A DNA stretch of 9,488 nt from Hyphomicrobiales bacterium. Lineage in GTDB: Bacteria; Pseudomonadota; Alphaproteobacteria; Rhizobiales; Devosiaceae. Of this stretch, positions 1 through 6,083 are shown one piece after another; position 1 is the stretch's first letter; every line of letters starts with the position of its first letter. The notes beneath the pieces were generated by a model. That model was not told the DNA's origin and ran no database searches. It worked only from the letters and a program-made list of their open reading frames with translations. The position numbers and the translations under genes are program-made. The stretch lies in the NCBI GenBank assembly GCA_028290345.1, contig JAQGKB010000141.1, positions 1-9,488 of the forward strand. The letters are read 5' to 3'.

Positions 1-1
1 G

Positions 2-1480
2 CTGGGCGACATGTTCGGTCGCGCCAGGATCTACAATCTGGGCTTCGCCCTGTTCACGCTGGCCTCGCTGCTGCTCAGTTTCATGCCAACCGGCGATAGC
101 GCCGCGGCATATCTCGTGTGGATGCGCATCGTGCAGGGCGTCGGCGGGGCGATGATCACCGCCACCTCGACGGCCATTCTTGTCGATGCTTTCCCCCCGC
201 ACCAGCGCGGCTTGGCGCTCGGTATCAACACCATGGCGGCGATCGGCGGCCAGTTCGTCGGGCTGATCCTGGGTGGGCTGCTGGCGGACCTCAACTGGCG
301 GCTGGTTTTCTGGGTCAACGTGCCGATCGGCATCATCGGCACCGTCTGGGGCTTCTGGGCCCTGCGCGACGGCGCGTTGCCACAGAAGCGCGGCCGGCTT
401 GACTGGTGGGGCAACATCACCTTCGCGCTCGGGCTCGTGTTGATCCTGACCGGCGTCAATGACGGGATTCAGCCCTACGGCAGCGCTCTTATGGCCTGGG
501 GCAGCCCCAAGGTCCTCGTGGAGCTGCTCGTTGGCCTTGCGTTCCTCGTCGCGTTCTTCTTCATCGAGAAGCGCGTCAAGCTGCCGATGTTCGATTTCAA
601 TCTCTTCCGCATTCGCCCGTTCGCGGCCGGGATTTCGGCGAGTTTCCTGACCTCGATCGCGCGCGGCGGGCTGCAGTTCATGATGATCATCTGGCTGCAG
701 GGTATCTGGCTGCCGCTGCACGGCTATAGCTTTGAATCGACGCCGCTCTGGGCCGGCATCTTCATGCTGCCCCTGACCGTGGGCGTGTTGCTCATCGGCC
801 CGGTCGCCGGCATCCTTTCGGACAAGTATGGCCCCCGGCTCTTCGCTGCAGGCGGGATGGTGCTGGGTGCCGCGACGTTCCTGGGGCTGATGCTGCTCAA
901 TGCCGATTTCGACTATACGATCTTCGCTGCCCTGCTGTTCCTCAATGGCGTCGGATCGGGCCTGTTCAGCGCGCCCAACGGCACGCAGATCATGAACGCG
1001 GTACCGGCCGCCGAACGCGGCCAGGCATCAGGCGTGCGGGCCACCAGCATGAATGCCGGCCAAGTGCTCTCGATCGGCGTGTTCTTCACGCTGATGATCA
1101 TCGGCTTGGCGTGGAGCCTGCCGGAGGTCATGCAGACGCGGCTGGTTGCGCAGGGGCTGCCGGCAGACGTGGCGGCGCAGGTCGCGGCCGAGCCTCCGGT
1201 TGCAAGCCTGTTTGCGGCGTTCCTCGGTTACAACCCGATGGGCGAACTCATCCCGGCGGCCGCCCTTCAGGCCTTGCCCGCAGCACAGGCGGCAACGATC
1301 ACCGGCAAGGAGTTCTTCCCTTCTCTGCTGTCCGGCCCGTTCATGGTTGGCATCAAGATCGCGTTCTCGATCTCGCTGCTGCTCTACCTGCTCGCGGCCC
1401 TCGCGTCCTGGCTCGGCGGATCGACCGAGACGGCCGAAGCCAGGGAAGAGGACGAGGCCCTCGCAGCGGCCGCCCAATAG
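2..1480 (+). CDS. DHA2-type MFS drug efflux transporter, 5'-truncated by window edge
   Basis: Proton-driven inner-membrane exporter of the EmrB/QacA (DHA2, 14-helix) type. The reading frame is open from base 2 and its first residues, LGDMFGRARIY, are the MFS motif A loop between helices 2 and 3. The true start and helices 1-2 therefore lie upstream, and the ATG at 11 is internal. A motif-C-like stretch follows (GGQFVGLILGG then WRLVFWVNVPIG), as is typical of helix 5 onward in this family. Later hydrophobic blocks fit helices 6-14. The second-half loop GILSDKYGPRLFAAGG resembles the repeat motif of the C-terminal half. There is a long loop before the last helix (about residues 370-440 counted from base 2), rich in Ala, Pro and Gln. 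The C-terminus is acidic (ETAEAREEDEALAAAAQ). Family assignment is secure. The exported compound is unknown, and no regulator is visible inside the window. Confidence 0.9.
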   Translation: MGDMFGRARIYNLGFALFTLASLLLSFMPTGDSAAAYLVWMRIVQGVGGAMITATSTAILVDAFPPHQRGLALGINTMAAIGGQFVGLILGGLLADLNWRLVFWVNVPIGIIGTVWGFWALRDGALPQKRGRLDWWGNITFALGLVLILTGVNDGIQPYGSALMAWGSPKVLVELLVGLAFLVAFFFIEKRVKLPMFDFNLFRIRPFAAGISASFLTSIARGGLQFMMIIWLQGIWLPLHGYSFESTPLWAGIFMLPLTVGVLLIGPVAGILSDKYGPRLFAAGGMVLGAATFLGLMLLNADFDYTIFAALLFLNGVGSGLFSAPNGTQIMNAVPAAERGQASGVRATSMNAGQVLSIGVFFTLMIIGLAWSLPEVMQTRLVAQGLPADVAAQVAAEPPVASLFAAFLGYNPMGELIPAAALQALPAAQAATITGKEFFPSLLSGPFMVGIKIAFSISLLLYLLAALASWLGGSTETAEAREEDEALAAAAQ

Positions 1481-1520
1481 GTTAGCGCCGGGCGCATGGC
1501 TGCCCCCGCTCGGGAGTTTG

Positions 1521-1582
1521 TTGCATGCCCTCCGCTGTCCCCCACATAAGGTGTGGCGGCAGCGGAGGGTTCATTAATGCAA
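1521..1582 (+). promoter_or_regulatory. Inverted repeat sequestering the ndh ribosome binding site and start codon
   Basis: CCCTCCGCTG at 1528-1537 is exactly complementary to CAGCGGAGGG at 1560-1569, which contains the ndh Shine-Dalgarno GGAGGG (1564-1569). Inside it, CCACA (1542-1546) pairs with TGTGG (1552-1556) around a 5-base loop. Outside it, TTGCAT (1521-1526) pairs with ATGCAA (1577-1582), which includes the ATG, leaving 1571-1576 as a bulge. Seen directly: three nested helices covering both initiation signals. Inferred: translation of ndh could be held off until the structure is opened. It lacks a U-run, so it is not a standard terminator for the upstream transporter gene. Confidence 0.6.
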
Positions 1583-2857
1583 CCTCGCGAAAGACAAAAA
1601 GTGGTCATTGTCGGCGGCGGCTTTGGCGGTTTGTCTGCTGCCCAGACGCTCGCTGACGCCGGGCTGGACATTACGCTGGTCGACCGGCGCAACCATCATC
1701 TGTTCCAACCACTGCTGTACCAGGTCGCTACGGCCCAGCTCAGCACTTCCGAAATTGCCTGGCCGATCCGTCAGCTCGTGCGCAAACGCCCGGACGTCAC
1801 TACCGTTCTCGGCGAAGTCACCAATATCGACACCGAGGCAAAGCAGGTGGTGCTCGCGGATGGCGGCACCCTGCCCTATGACTGGCTGATCCTCGCTACG
1901 GGCGCGCGGCACGCCTATTTCGGTCACGATGAGTGGGAGCAATTCGCTCCAGGCCTGAAGACGCTGGAGGATGCAACCGATATCCGGCGGCGGCTGCTGT
2001 TGTCGTTCGAGCGCGCCGAGCGCGAGACCGATCCCGAGCGCCGCAGGGCCCTGTTGACCTTCGTCATCATCGGCGGCGGCCCTACCGGGGTGGAACTGGC
2101 CGGAGCGATCAGTGAATTGGCGTTCTCATCGCTGAGCCAGGAATTCCGTTCCATCCACGCGGGCGATGCGCGCGTGATCCTGATCGAGGCGGCGGACCGG
2201 GTGCTGCTGAATTTCAAGCCGGATCTCTCGGCCTACGCCAAGCGGGCGCTCGAGCGGCTCGGCGTCGAGGTTCGCCTCGATGCGCGGGTCACCGCCGTGG
2301 ATGCGAATGGCGTGGTTTTCGGTGGCCAGCGGCTCGATGCGGCGACAATCCTATGGGCTGCTGGGGTGCAGGCCTCGCCGGCGGCACAGTGGCTCGGCGT
2401 CGAAGCCGACCGTGCCGGGCGGATCAAGGTTCTGCCGGACCTAAGCGTTCCCGGCCATCCCGATATCTTTGCCGTCGGCGACACCGCGACGATCACCATG
2501 CCGGACGGCAAGCAGGTTCCCGGCATCGGCGATGCGGCCAAGCAGACCGGCCGGCACGCCGCCAACGTGATAAAGGCGCGGCTGGCCGGCGATGCCAAGG
2601 AAATGCCGTTCCGATACCATCACGCGGGGGATCTCGCCACCATCGGCAAGCGCTCGGCAGTCATCGACTTCGGTTGGCTCAAGCTCACCGGACGGCCGGC
2701 CTGGTGGGTGTGGGGCCTTGCCCACATCTATTTCCTGATCGGCGTCAAGAACCGTATCTTTGTGGCGCTGAGCTGGTTGTGGATCTATCTCAGCGGCCAG
2801 CGGGCCGCGCGGCTGATCACCCAGGGCGATACCAAGGAGAATGCAAGGCTGCGCTAA
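1577..2857 (+). CDS. ndh: Type II NADH dehydrogenase (NDH-2), FAD-dependent, non-proton-pumping
   Basis: Single-subunit NADH:quinone oxidoreductase that feeds electrons into the respiratory chain at the inner face of the membrane without pumping protons. The 426-residue length is usual for the family. The FAD-binding Rossmann motif VVIVGGGFGG is at residues 9-18, followed by the NDH-2 hallmark FQPLLYQVAT (43-52) and ATGA at 107-110. The second, NADH-binding, Rossmann motif FVIIGGGPTGVELAG starts at 162 with its conserved Glu at 173. The second flavin contact, DIFAVGDTA, is near residue 300. The C-terminal segment with AHIYFLIGVKNR and SWLWIYLSGQRAARLI is the usual amphipathic membrane anchor and quinone-site region. 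The ATG at 1577 has GGAGGG seven bases upstream. An in-frame GTG at 1553 would add eight residues but lacks a ribosome binding site and lies in a hairpin loop. The gene converges on the CYTH gene with only six bases between stop codons. Confidence 0.93.
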   Translation: MQPRERQKVVIVGGGFGGLSAAQTLADAGLDITLVDRRNHHLFQPLLYQVATAQLSTSEIAWPIRQLVRKRPDVTTVLGEVTNIDTEAKQVVLADGGTLPYDWLILATGARHAYFGHDEWEQFAPGLKTLEDATDIRRRLLLSFERAERETDPERRRALLTFVIIGGGPTGVELAGAISELAFSSLSQEFRSIHAGDARVILIEAADRVLLNFKPDLSAYAKRALERLGVEVRLDARVTAVDANGVVFGGQRLDAATILWAAGVQASPAAQWLGVEADRAGRIKVLPDLSVPGHPDIFAVGDTATITMPDGKQVPGIGDAAKQTGRHAANVIKARLAGDAKEMPFRYHHAGDLATIGKRSAVIDFGWLKLTGRPAWWVWGLAHIYFLIGVKNRIFVALSWLWIYLSGQRAARLITQGDTKENARLR

Positions 2858-2863
2858 GGCGCG

Positions 2864-3328
2864 CTATCGCGGCAATCCGTTGCTGGCGAGGCTCGCATTG
2901 TAGTAGCGCGGGTCGTCGGTGACTTCCGGGCCGAGCCAGCCCGGCAGCGTGAATTCCACGTCGGACCTGCTGAGCTCGAGTTCGGCGATCACGAGGCCCA
3001 CCAGTTTTCCGGCAAAAACGTCGACCTGCCATTTGCAAGGGCCGACGGGAACGGTGTGGCGGCGCTTTTCCAGAATTCGGTCGTCGCAGAGTTGCAGCAG
3101 CATAGGCGCGTCGGCAACCGGGATCGGGTACTCGAACTCGAACCGTTCGCGGCCCTTGTCCGTACTCTTGACCGTGAGCACAGCAGACTCGTCATCCACG
3201 ATGCGCACGCGGACGACGGCTTTCGGACTGGCGGCCAGGTAGCCTTGGTGGATGAGATGACTCTCCGTCACGCCCGCCTGCCAAGCATCATTCTTTACCA
3301 GAAACTTGCGTTCGATTTCCTTGGCCAA
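2864..3328 (-). CDS. CYTH-domain (triphosphate tunnel metalloenzyme) protein
   Basis: CYTH proteins form a beta-barrel tunnel that binds triphosphate groups with divalent metal. Known members are tripolyphosphatases, thiamine triphosphatases and class IV adenylate cyclases. The signature ExExK is present at the N-terminus as E4-I-E6-R-K8. Further tunnel charges are Arg40/Arg42, Lys53, Glu63/Glu65, EKRRH at 86-90 and the paired acids Glu115/Glu117. The C-terminus DPRYYNASLA matches the usual end of short stand-alone members, and about 154 residues is the normal size. Start choice: TTG at 3328 has AAGGA about six bases upstream and puts the signature at residue 4. GTG at 3331 is one codon earlier. 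An ATG at 3376 would overlap the CHAD gene by 22 bases and add 16 unconserved residues. It is downstream of, and probably cotranscribed with, the CHAD gene. Tripolyphosphatase activity is the likeliest guess, but the substrate is not settled by sequence. Confidence 0.85.
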   Translation of the reverse strand: MAKEIERKFLVKNDAWQAGVTESHLIHQGYLAASPKAVVRVRIVDDESAVLTVKSTDKGRERFEFEYPIPVADAPMLLQLCDDRILEKRRHTVPVGPCKWQVDVFAGKLVGLVIAELELSRSDVEFTLPGWLGPEVTDDPRYYNASLASNGLPR

Positions 3329-3354
3329 CACGCGTCCTTGCTGCAGCGGGCGCG

Positions 3355-4239
3355 CTAACTGCGCCAATCGCCCCAATATTGCGCATAGCGCTCGACAAAG
3401 GCTCGCGGCCTTTCGGCCGAAAGTTCGCCCCCAAGCTCGAACGCCTGCCCCTCGAGTTCGTGCTTCTTGTGGTCGACGGCGGCATCGATCGCCTCAAGGT
3501 CCTCGGCAAGCTCGGGGAAATCGCGAGCCTTGTCGAAGGTCTCGCCCAGCACCACCAGATTGTGATGGTCGCCGAGCACATCGGAGAGCTGGTCGGCACA
3601 TTCGCGGAAGCCGCTCAGCACTTCAGGGGCCGACGCGCGCAGCAACTCCAGATGGTGCAGGTGGTATTTCGCCATTTTACGCCACTCGTGAAAGCTGACC
3701 GGATCGGATCGCCTGGCGGACTCGTCCATCGCGGCCCGCATCGTGACATAGACGCGCTTCAACCCTCCACCGATCGCCTCAAAGCCGTCAGCCGTCAGCG
3801 TCCAGTCTCCGACGCGGCGCCCGACGGCGCTGAGTTGATCGTCGCACTTGACCAGGACTTCCGACATCTGCCGGTCGCCGGCGGCCGTCGTGGCGTGCTG
3901 CATCAGCCACTGCCGGGCGATACCCGACGGGCGAAGATTGGTATGCTTCCAAAGGCTATCGTAGGTCTGGGGCAGGACCGCCGCGTCCCGCAACTGTGAA
4001 AGGCCGGCTGAGGCGTCCCGAATGGCCTGATTTTCGAGCCTGTAGGCAGGAAAGCTCGGCCTTACCAACCGGATAAGCCCGCGGAGCCGTTTGCAGCGGC
4101 GGCGGGCATTGTGAACGATCTTGCTGCTATCGGAGTCCGTGCTGCGCAGTTCCGCCAGCGCATTCTCAAGCTGCCCGAGTGCTATGCGGCGGAGCCCATG
4201 CTCGACCGTCTTATCGTCCTTAAGGAATTTGAACGTCAC
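3355..4239 (-). CDS. CHAD-domain protein (likely polyphosphate-binding)
   Basis: CHAD domains are all-helical histidine-rich modules that bind inorganic polyphosphate through basic surfaces, and some localise to polyphosphate or PHA granules. The 294-residue protein shows both conserved basic-histidine helices of the fold. VHNARRRCKRLRGLIRLV (His43 onward) is in the first half, and FHEWRKMAKYHLHHLELL begins the second half, followed by DVLGDHHNLVVL. Most of the protein is predicted amphipathic helix, with no signal peptide or membrane span. The GTG start at 4239 is preceded by GGAAGGGA with seven bases of spacing, which supports it. The stop at 3355 lies 26 bases before the CYTH start, so the two form a probable operon. 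CHAD and CYTH are commonly fused in one polypeptide (YgiF-like), so separate genes in CHAD-first order are a notable variant. A role in binding polyphosphate for the CYTH enzyme is inference. Confidence 0.88.
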   Translation of the reverse strand: MTFKFLKDDKTVEHGLRRIALGQLENALAELRSTDSDSSKIVHNARRRCKRLRGLIRLVRPSFPAYRLENQAIRDASAGLSQLRDAAVLPQTYDSLWKHTNLRPSGIARQWLMQHATTAAGDRQMSEVLVKCDDQLSAVGRRVGDWTLTADGFEAIGGGLKRVYVTMRAAMDESARRSDPVSFHEWRKMAKYHLHHLELLRASAPEVLSGFRECADQLSDVLGDHHNLVVLGETFDKARDFPELAEDLEAIDAAVDHKKHELEGQAFELGGELSAERPRAFVERYAQYWGDWRS

Positions 4240-4282
4240 GGGCAGGTCCCTTCCACCGCTCCGGCGAGGGTTGTTAAAATTT

Positions 4283-4288
4283 ATTATG
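4283..4288 (-). promoter_or_regulatory. Candidate -10 element for the CHAD-CYTH operon
   Basis: On the minus strand CATAAT (five of six matches to TATAAT) sits in an AT-rich patch 44-49 bases before the GTG start of the CHAD gene and downstream of the csp terminator. No convincing -35 is seen at 16-18 bases upstream, so this is a weak call based on position and composition. Confidence 0.25.
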
Positions 4289-4362
4289 CGCTGTTTTCAG
4301 AGCGAAACCAGAACTTTCCGGTGTGCCCGGATCATCGTTGCAAATTGGGAATTTTCGACAAC

Positions 4363-4393
4363 AAAAAGCCGGGCGCCCGAAGGCTCCCGGCTT
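4363..4393 (-). terminator. Intrinsic terminator of the cold shock gene with UUCG tetraloop
   Basis: Read on the minus strand, the arm from 4393 to 4386 pairs with 4374-4367 side bases as an eight-base outer helix (A-AGCCGGG with CCCGGCT-T). A single A/G mismatch follows, then GCC/GGC closing a TTCG tetraloop (4381-4378), and then a run of T residues to 4363. It begins 22 bases past the csp stop codon. This is a textbook Rho-independent terminator and separates csp from the CHAD-CYTH operon downstream. Confidence 0.85.
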
Positions 4394-4415
4394 CCAAACC
4401 GTGCAGCGCTAAATA

Positions 4416-4625
4416 TTAAGCGGCGGCGATGGTGTTGACGGCAATCTTGCCGGTGCGGCGGTCTTCGGCGGTGTCGAACGAGACCTTCTGGCCTTCGTTC
4501 AGGCCGCGCATACCAGCGCGTTCAAGAGCGGTAGCGTGGACGAACACGTCCTTGCCGCCTGAATCGGGCTGAATGAAACCGAAGCCCTTTTGGTCGTTGT
4601 AGAATTTTACAGTGCCCGTCTGCAT
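4416..4625 (-). CDS. cspA: CspA-family cold shock protein
   Basis: A 69-residue single cold-shock domain (OB fold) that binds single-stranded RNA and DNA and acts in the cytoplasm as an RNA chaperone or antiterminator. RNP1 is KGFGFI at residues 13-18 and RNP2 is VFVHA at 27-31. The N-terminal TGTVKFYN and the ending TGKIAVNTI are typical of alphaproteobacterial members, and the length is normal for the family. The ATG at 4625 follows AAAGGA with six bases of spacing. It is monocistronic, with its own terminator just downstream. The gene-free stretch upstream leaves room for the long 5' leader common in csp genes, but whether this paralogue is actually cold-induced cannot be told from sequence, since many genomes hold several constitutive copies. 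Confidence 0.95.
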   Translation of the reverse strand: MQTGTVKFYNDQKGFGFIQPDSGGKDVFVHATALERAGMRGLNEGQKVSFDTAEDRRTGKIAVNTIAAA

Positions 4626-4779
4626 GGTAGGTCCTTTGATTACGTCTGTTACTTGAGCTCGGATCGCACCGAGGTGCTCACTATTGCTCGGCTAGTCGAT
4701 GTTTGGAGAAGCTTTGAACGTGCGCCTAGCCTGCTTTAGGGGCGAAACGGCCGAATGTCAGCCAAATGTCGATGCTTCC

Positions 4780-4808
4780 TAGATAGCTGCAGAAAAGCCA
4801 TTTTGCAA
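4780..4808 (-). promoter_or_regulatory. Candidate sigma-70-type promoter for csp
   Basis: On the minus strand TTGCAA (4808-4803) and TATCTA (4785-4780) are separated by 17 bases. Match quality is modest at both boxes. If used, the leader before the csp ATG would be roughly 145-150 nt, consistent with the long leaders of cold-shock genes. The call is weak and rests on spacing and context. Confidence 0.22.
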
Positions 4809-4928
4809 GTCCTTGCGTGAGATTGCCTCCTATCAACCTGCCAATCGGGCGATCGCATACACTAAAAGCCACCGCCGTTCGGGTTTGCTTTTGCTCCACT
4901 TGCCGCGCAAAGCATACGCCGCCATGCC

Positions 4929-4943
4929 GCGCTAGACTAGCGC
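4929..4943. repeat. Perfect 15-bp palindrome (operator-like)
   Basis: GCGCTAG (4929-4935), a central A (4936), then CTAGCGC (4937-4943) form a perfect inverted repeat with a one-base centre. It lies in the 433-base gene-free stretch between the csp start (4625) and the DUF3175 start. The size and symmetry fit a dimeric DNA-binding site. No protein partner can be named. The rest of that stretch shows no convincing coding capacity. Confidence 0.4.
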
Positions 4944-4969
4944 AGCACCCAATCCGAGGTTGCTGGCAA

Positions 4970-4995
4970 AGCCTTCGGTGGAGACTTCGAAGGCT
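4970..4995. repeat. 8-bp inverted repeat upstream of the DUF3175 gene
   Basis: AGCCTTCG (4970-4977) and CGAAGGCT (4988-4995) are perfectly complementary around a ten-base spacer. Read on the minus strand it is followed by TTT, a weak terminator-like tail, but no minus-strand gene ends here. It could be an operator or an RNA hairpin if transcription starts further upstream than proposed. Confidence 0.35.
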
Positions 4996-5019
4996 CGCCT
5001 CAGGGCCGATGCAAGGCCG

Positions 5020-5045
5020 GGAACCCATCGACCTGACGCCGGGTT
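5020..5045 (+). promoter_or_regulatory. Possible EcfG (general stress sigma) promoter for the DUF3175 gene
   Basis: GGAAC at 5020-5024 and GTT at 5043-5045 are spaced by 18 bases. The alphaproteobacterial general stress ECF sigma consensus is GGAAC-N16/17-CGTT. The match is full except for G instead of C before GTT. Transcription would begin only a few bases before the ATG at 5059, giving a very short leader. A chance match is possible. Confidence 0.3.
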
Positions 5046-5058
5046 CTGCTTCCAAAGG

Positions 5059-5358
5059 ATGATGGAGCAAATCATCGCAAGCAAGGAAAAATGGTCGCGT
5101 GAGGTTACCGAGCACAGCGACGCGCTCGATCTCGAGGCGAACGTCTTCGAATGGCACGACCCCAAAAAGATTGCCGCCTCGTTGAAGCGGTCCGCCGAAC
5201 ACAGCAAGCGGCGCAAGGCCGAACCATACCAGTCGGCGATGTCGATGCTGAATTTCTACGTCAACCGTGCCGGCAGCAACCTGCCCGCCGAGCGGAAGCG
5301 AGTACTCGAGCAGGCCAAGGACGAATTGCGCAAGGCGTTCCATCGAGAGGAAAGCTGA
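5059..5358 (+). CDS. DUF3175 family protein, function unknown
   Basis: A small basic, soluble 99-residue protein. The conserved core is recognisable: KWSREVTEHSDALDLE near the N-terminus, then VFEWHDPKKIAASLKRSAE, the run SKRRKAEPYQSAMSMLNFYV, and NRAGSNLPAERKRVLEQAK before a charged C-terminal helix. This layout matches the DUF3175 family of short proteins found in Rhizobiales and other proteobacteria, whose biochemical role is not established. No signal peptide, membrane segment or metal site is seen. Two consecutive ATG codons (5059 and 5062) are possible starts. AAAGG lies unusually close to both, so the exact start is uncertain. An in-frame TTG at 4960 would add 33 residues with no family resemblance and no good ribosome binding site. 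The gene stands alone on the plus strand and converges on the tetR gene. Confidence 0.8.
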   Translation: MMEQIIASKEKWSREVTEHSDALDLEANVFEWHDPKKIAASLKRSAEHSKRRKAEPYQSAMSMLNFYVNRAGSNLPAERKRVLEQAKDELRKAFHREES

Positions 5359-5371
5359 TGGCCCAGGGAAG

Positions 5372-5399
5372 TTGGCAATCCAGTTTTCTCCTTTGCCAA
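5372..5399. repeat. 7-bp inverted repeat between convergent genes
   Basis: TTGGCAA (5372-5378) and TTGCCAA (5393-5399) flank a 14-base pyrimidine-rich spacer in the 51-base gap between the DUF3175 stop and the tetR stop. The location suggests a bidirectional transcription end. The long loop and lack of an adjacent U-run make this weak. Confidence 0.25.
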
Positions 5400-5409
5400 T
5401 GTCCTCTGC

Positions 5410-6033
5410 TCATCCGCGCTTCGCGCTCGCGTCGATCAGCAGCTCGGCGGTCTTGACCAGCGAAGTTGCCGGGCCGCCGCCATGGAAAATCTGGCCGGTG
5501 ATGAAGGTGCCTTCGATCAGCAACAGCAGCCCATCGCCGAGCGCGGCCGGGTCCGCGGCGCCCAATTCGCCGGCGATCTGGCGCAGGCGTTGCCGCAGGT
5601 CGCGCTTGTGCGCCTCGCTGACCAGCCGCGCCGGGTGCGTCGCTTCCGGATACTCGACGCCGGCGTTGGAAAGGCCGCAACCACGGTAGGCGGGGGCTGT
5701 CGCACGCTGGGCCAAACCCGCGAGATAATCGAGGATCTGCTTGCGCGGATCACCGGGATGCGCCGCCATGGCGGCGTCGAAGCGGGTCCAGAATTCGTGC
5801 TGGTACAGGCGCAGGTAGGAAGCCGCGAGTTCGTCCTTGGATGGAAAGCTGCGGTAAAGGCTCGGCTTGGTCACGCCGGCCCGCTGCACAACTTCATCCA
5901 CCCCGACGGCGCGAATGCCGTCGCGATAGAACAATTCCCGCGCGCTTTGCAGGATGCGGTCCGCCGCCCGTACCGGCTTCTCGCCTCCCCCATCTGCGGG
6001 GTGAAGGTCGATATCGGATCTGGATATGCTCAT
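5410..6033 (-). CDS. TetR/AcrR-family transcriptional regulator
   Basis: A cytoplasmic dimeric repressor of the TetR type, 207 residues long. The N-terminal helix-turn-helix domain spans about residues 24-70. It runs from RILQSARELFYRDGIRAVGV through DEVVQRAGVTKPSLYRSFPSKDELA, with the recognition helix around TKPSLYRSF (55-63). The C-terminal ligand and dimer domain includes GCGLSNAGVEYP and a late GLLLLIEGTFITGQIF helix. The ATG at 6033 has AAGGG seven bases upstream. The frame remains open to 6408, but that extension would run through the intergenic operators and into the divergent transporter, so it is rejected. It is divergent from the MFS transporter at 6102, with operator-like repeats in between. 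By analogy with many such pairs it likely represses both genes and is released by a compound handled by the transporter. The ligand is unknown. Confidence 0.92.
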   Translation of the reverse strand: MSISRSDIDLHPADGGGEKPVRAADRILQSARELFYRDGIRAVGVDEVVQRAGVTKPSLYRSFPSKDELAASYLRLYQHEFWTRFDAAMAAHPGDPRKQILDYLAGLAQRATAPAYRGCGLSNAGVEYPEATHPARLVSEAHKRDLRQRLRQIAGELGAADPAALGDGLLLLIEGTFITGQIFHGGGPATSLVKTAELLIDASAKRG

Positions 6034-6042
6034 TGTCGGCCC

Positions 6043-6071
6043 TTGACGTGTTACCGATCGGTACGTACGGT
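6043..6071 (+). promoter_or_regulatory. Candidate promoter for the MFS transporter gene
   Basis: TTGACG at 6043-6048 (five of six to TTGACA) and TACGGT at 6066-6071 (three of six) are separated by 17 bases, placing initiation near 6078, about 24 bases before the ATG at 6102. Operator copy 1 fills the spacer, as expected for a promoter blocked by a TetR-type repressor. The -10 is poor. Confidence 0.4.
6050..6067 (+). promoter_or_regulatory. TetR operator candidate, copy 1
   Basis: GTTACCGATCGGTACGTA contains the perfect 12-base palindrome TACCGATCGGTA (6052-6063). It matches copy 2, in inverted orientation, at 15 of 18 positions (GTTAC, a central A and CGGTACGTA are shared). It lies within the spacer of the candidate transporter promoter. 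Confidence 0.6.
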
Positions 6072-6083
6072 GCACGCAACAGA

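Noticed and set aside
1528..1569. Intrinsic terminator for the DHA2 gene
   Set aside because: The stem is strong but is followed by GGGTTCATTAATG, not a U-run, and it overlaps the ndh initiation site. Regulation of ndh is the better reading.
1553..1576. GTG start for ndh eight codons upstream
   Set aside because: It has no Shine-Dalgarno at a suitable distance and sits in the inner stem-loop. The ATG at 1577 has GGAGGG seven bases upstream.
2858..2863. Bidirectional terminator between ndh and the CYTH gene
   Set aside because: Only six bases separate the stop codons, and no hairpin with a U-run is visible around them.
4726..5343. 205-codon open frame on the minus strand opposite the DUF3175 gene
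   Set aside because: It has no family resemblance, is rich in Arg, Gly and Cys as expected of antisense GC-rich reading, and lies over a recognisable plus-strand protein.
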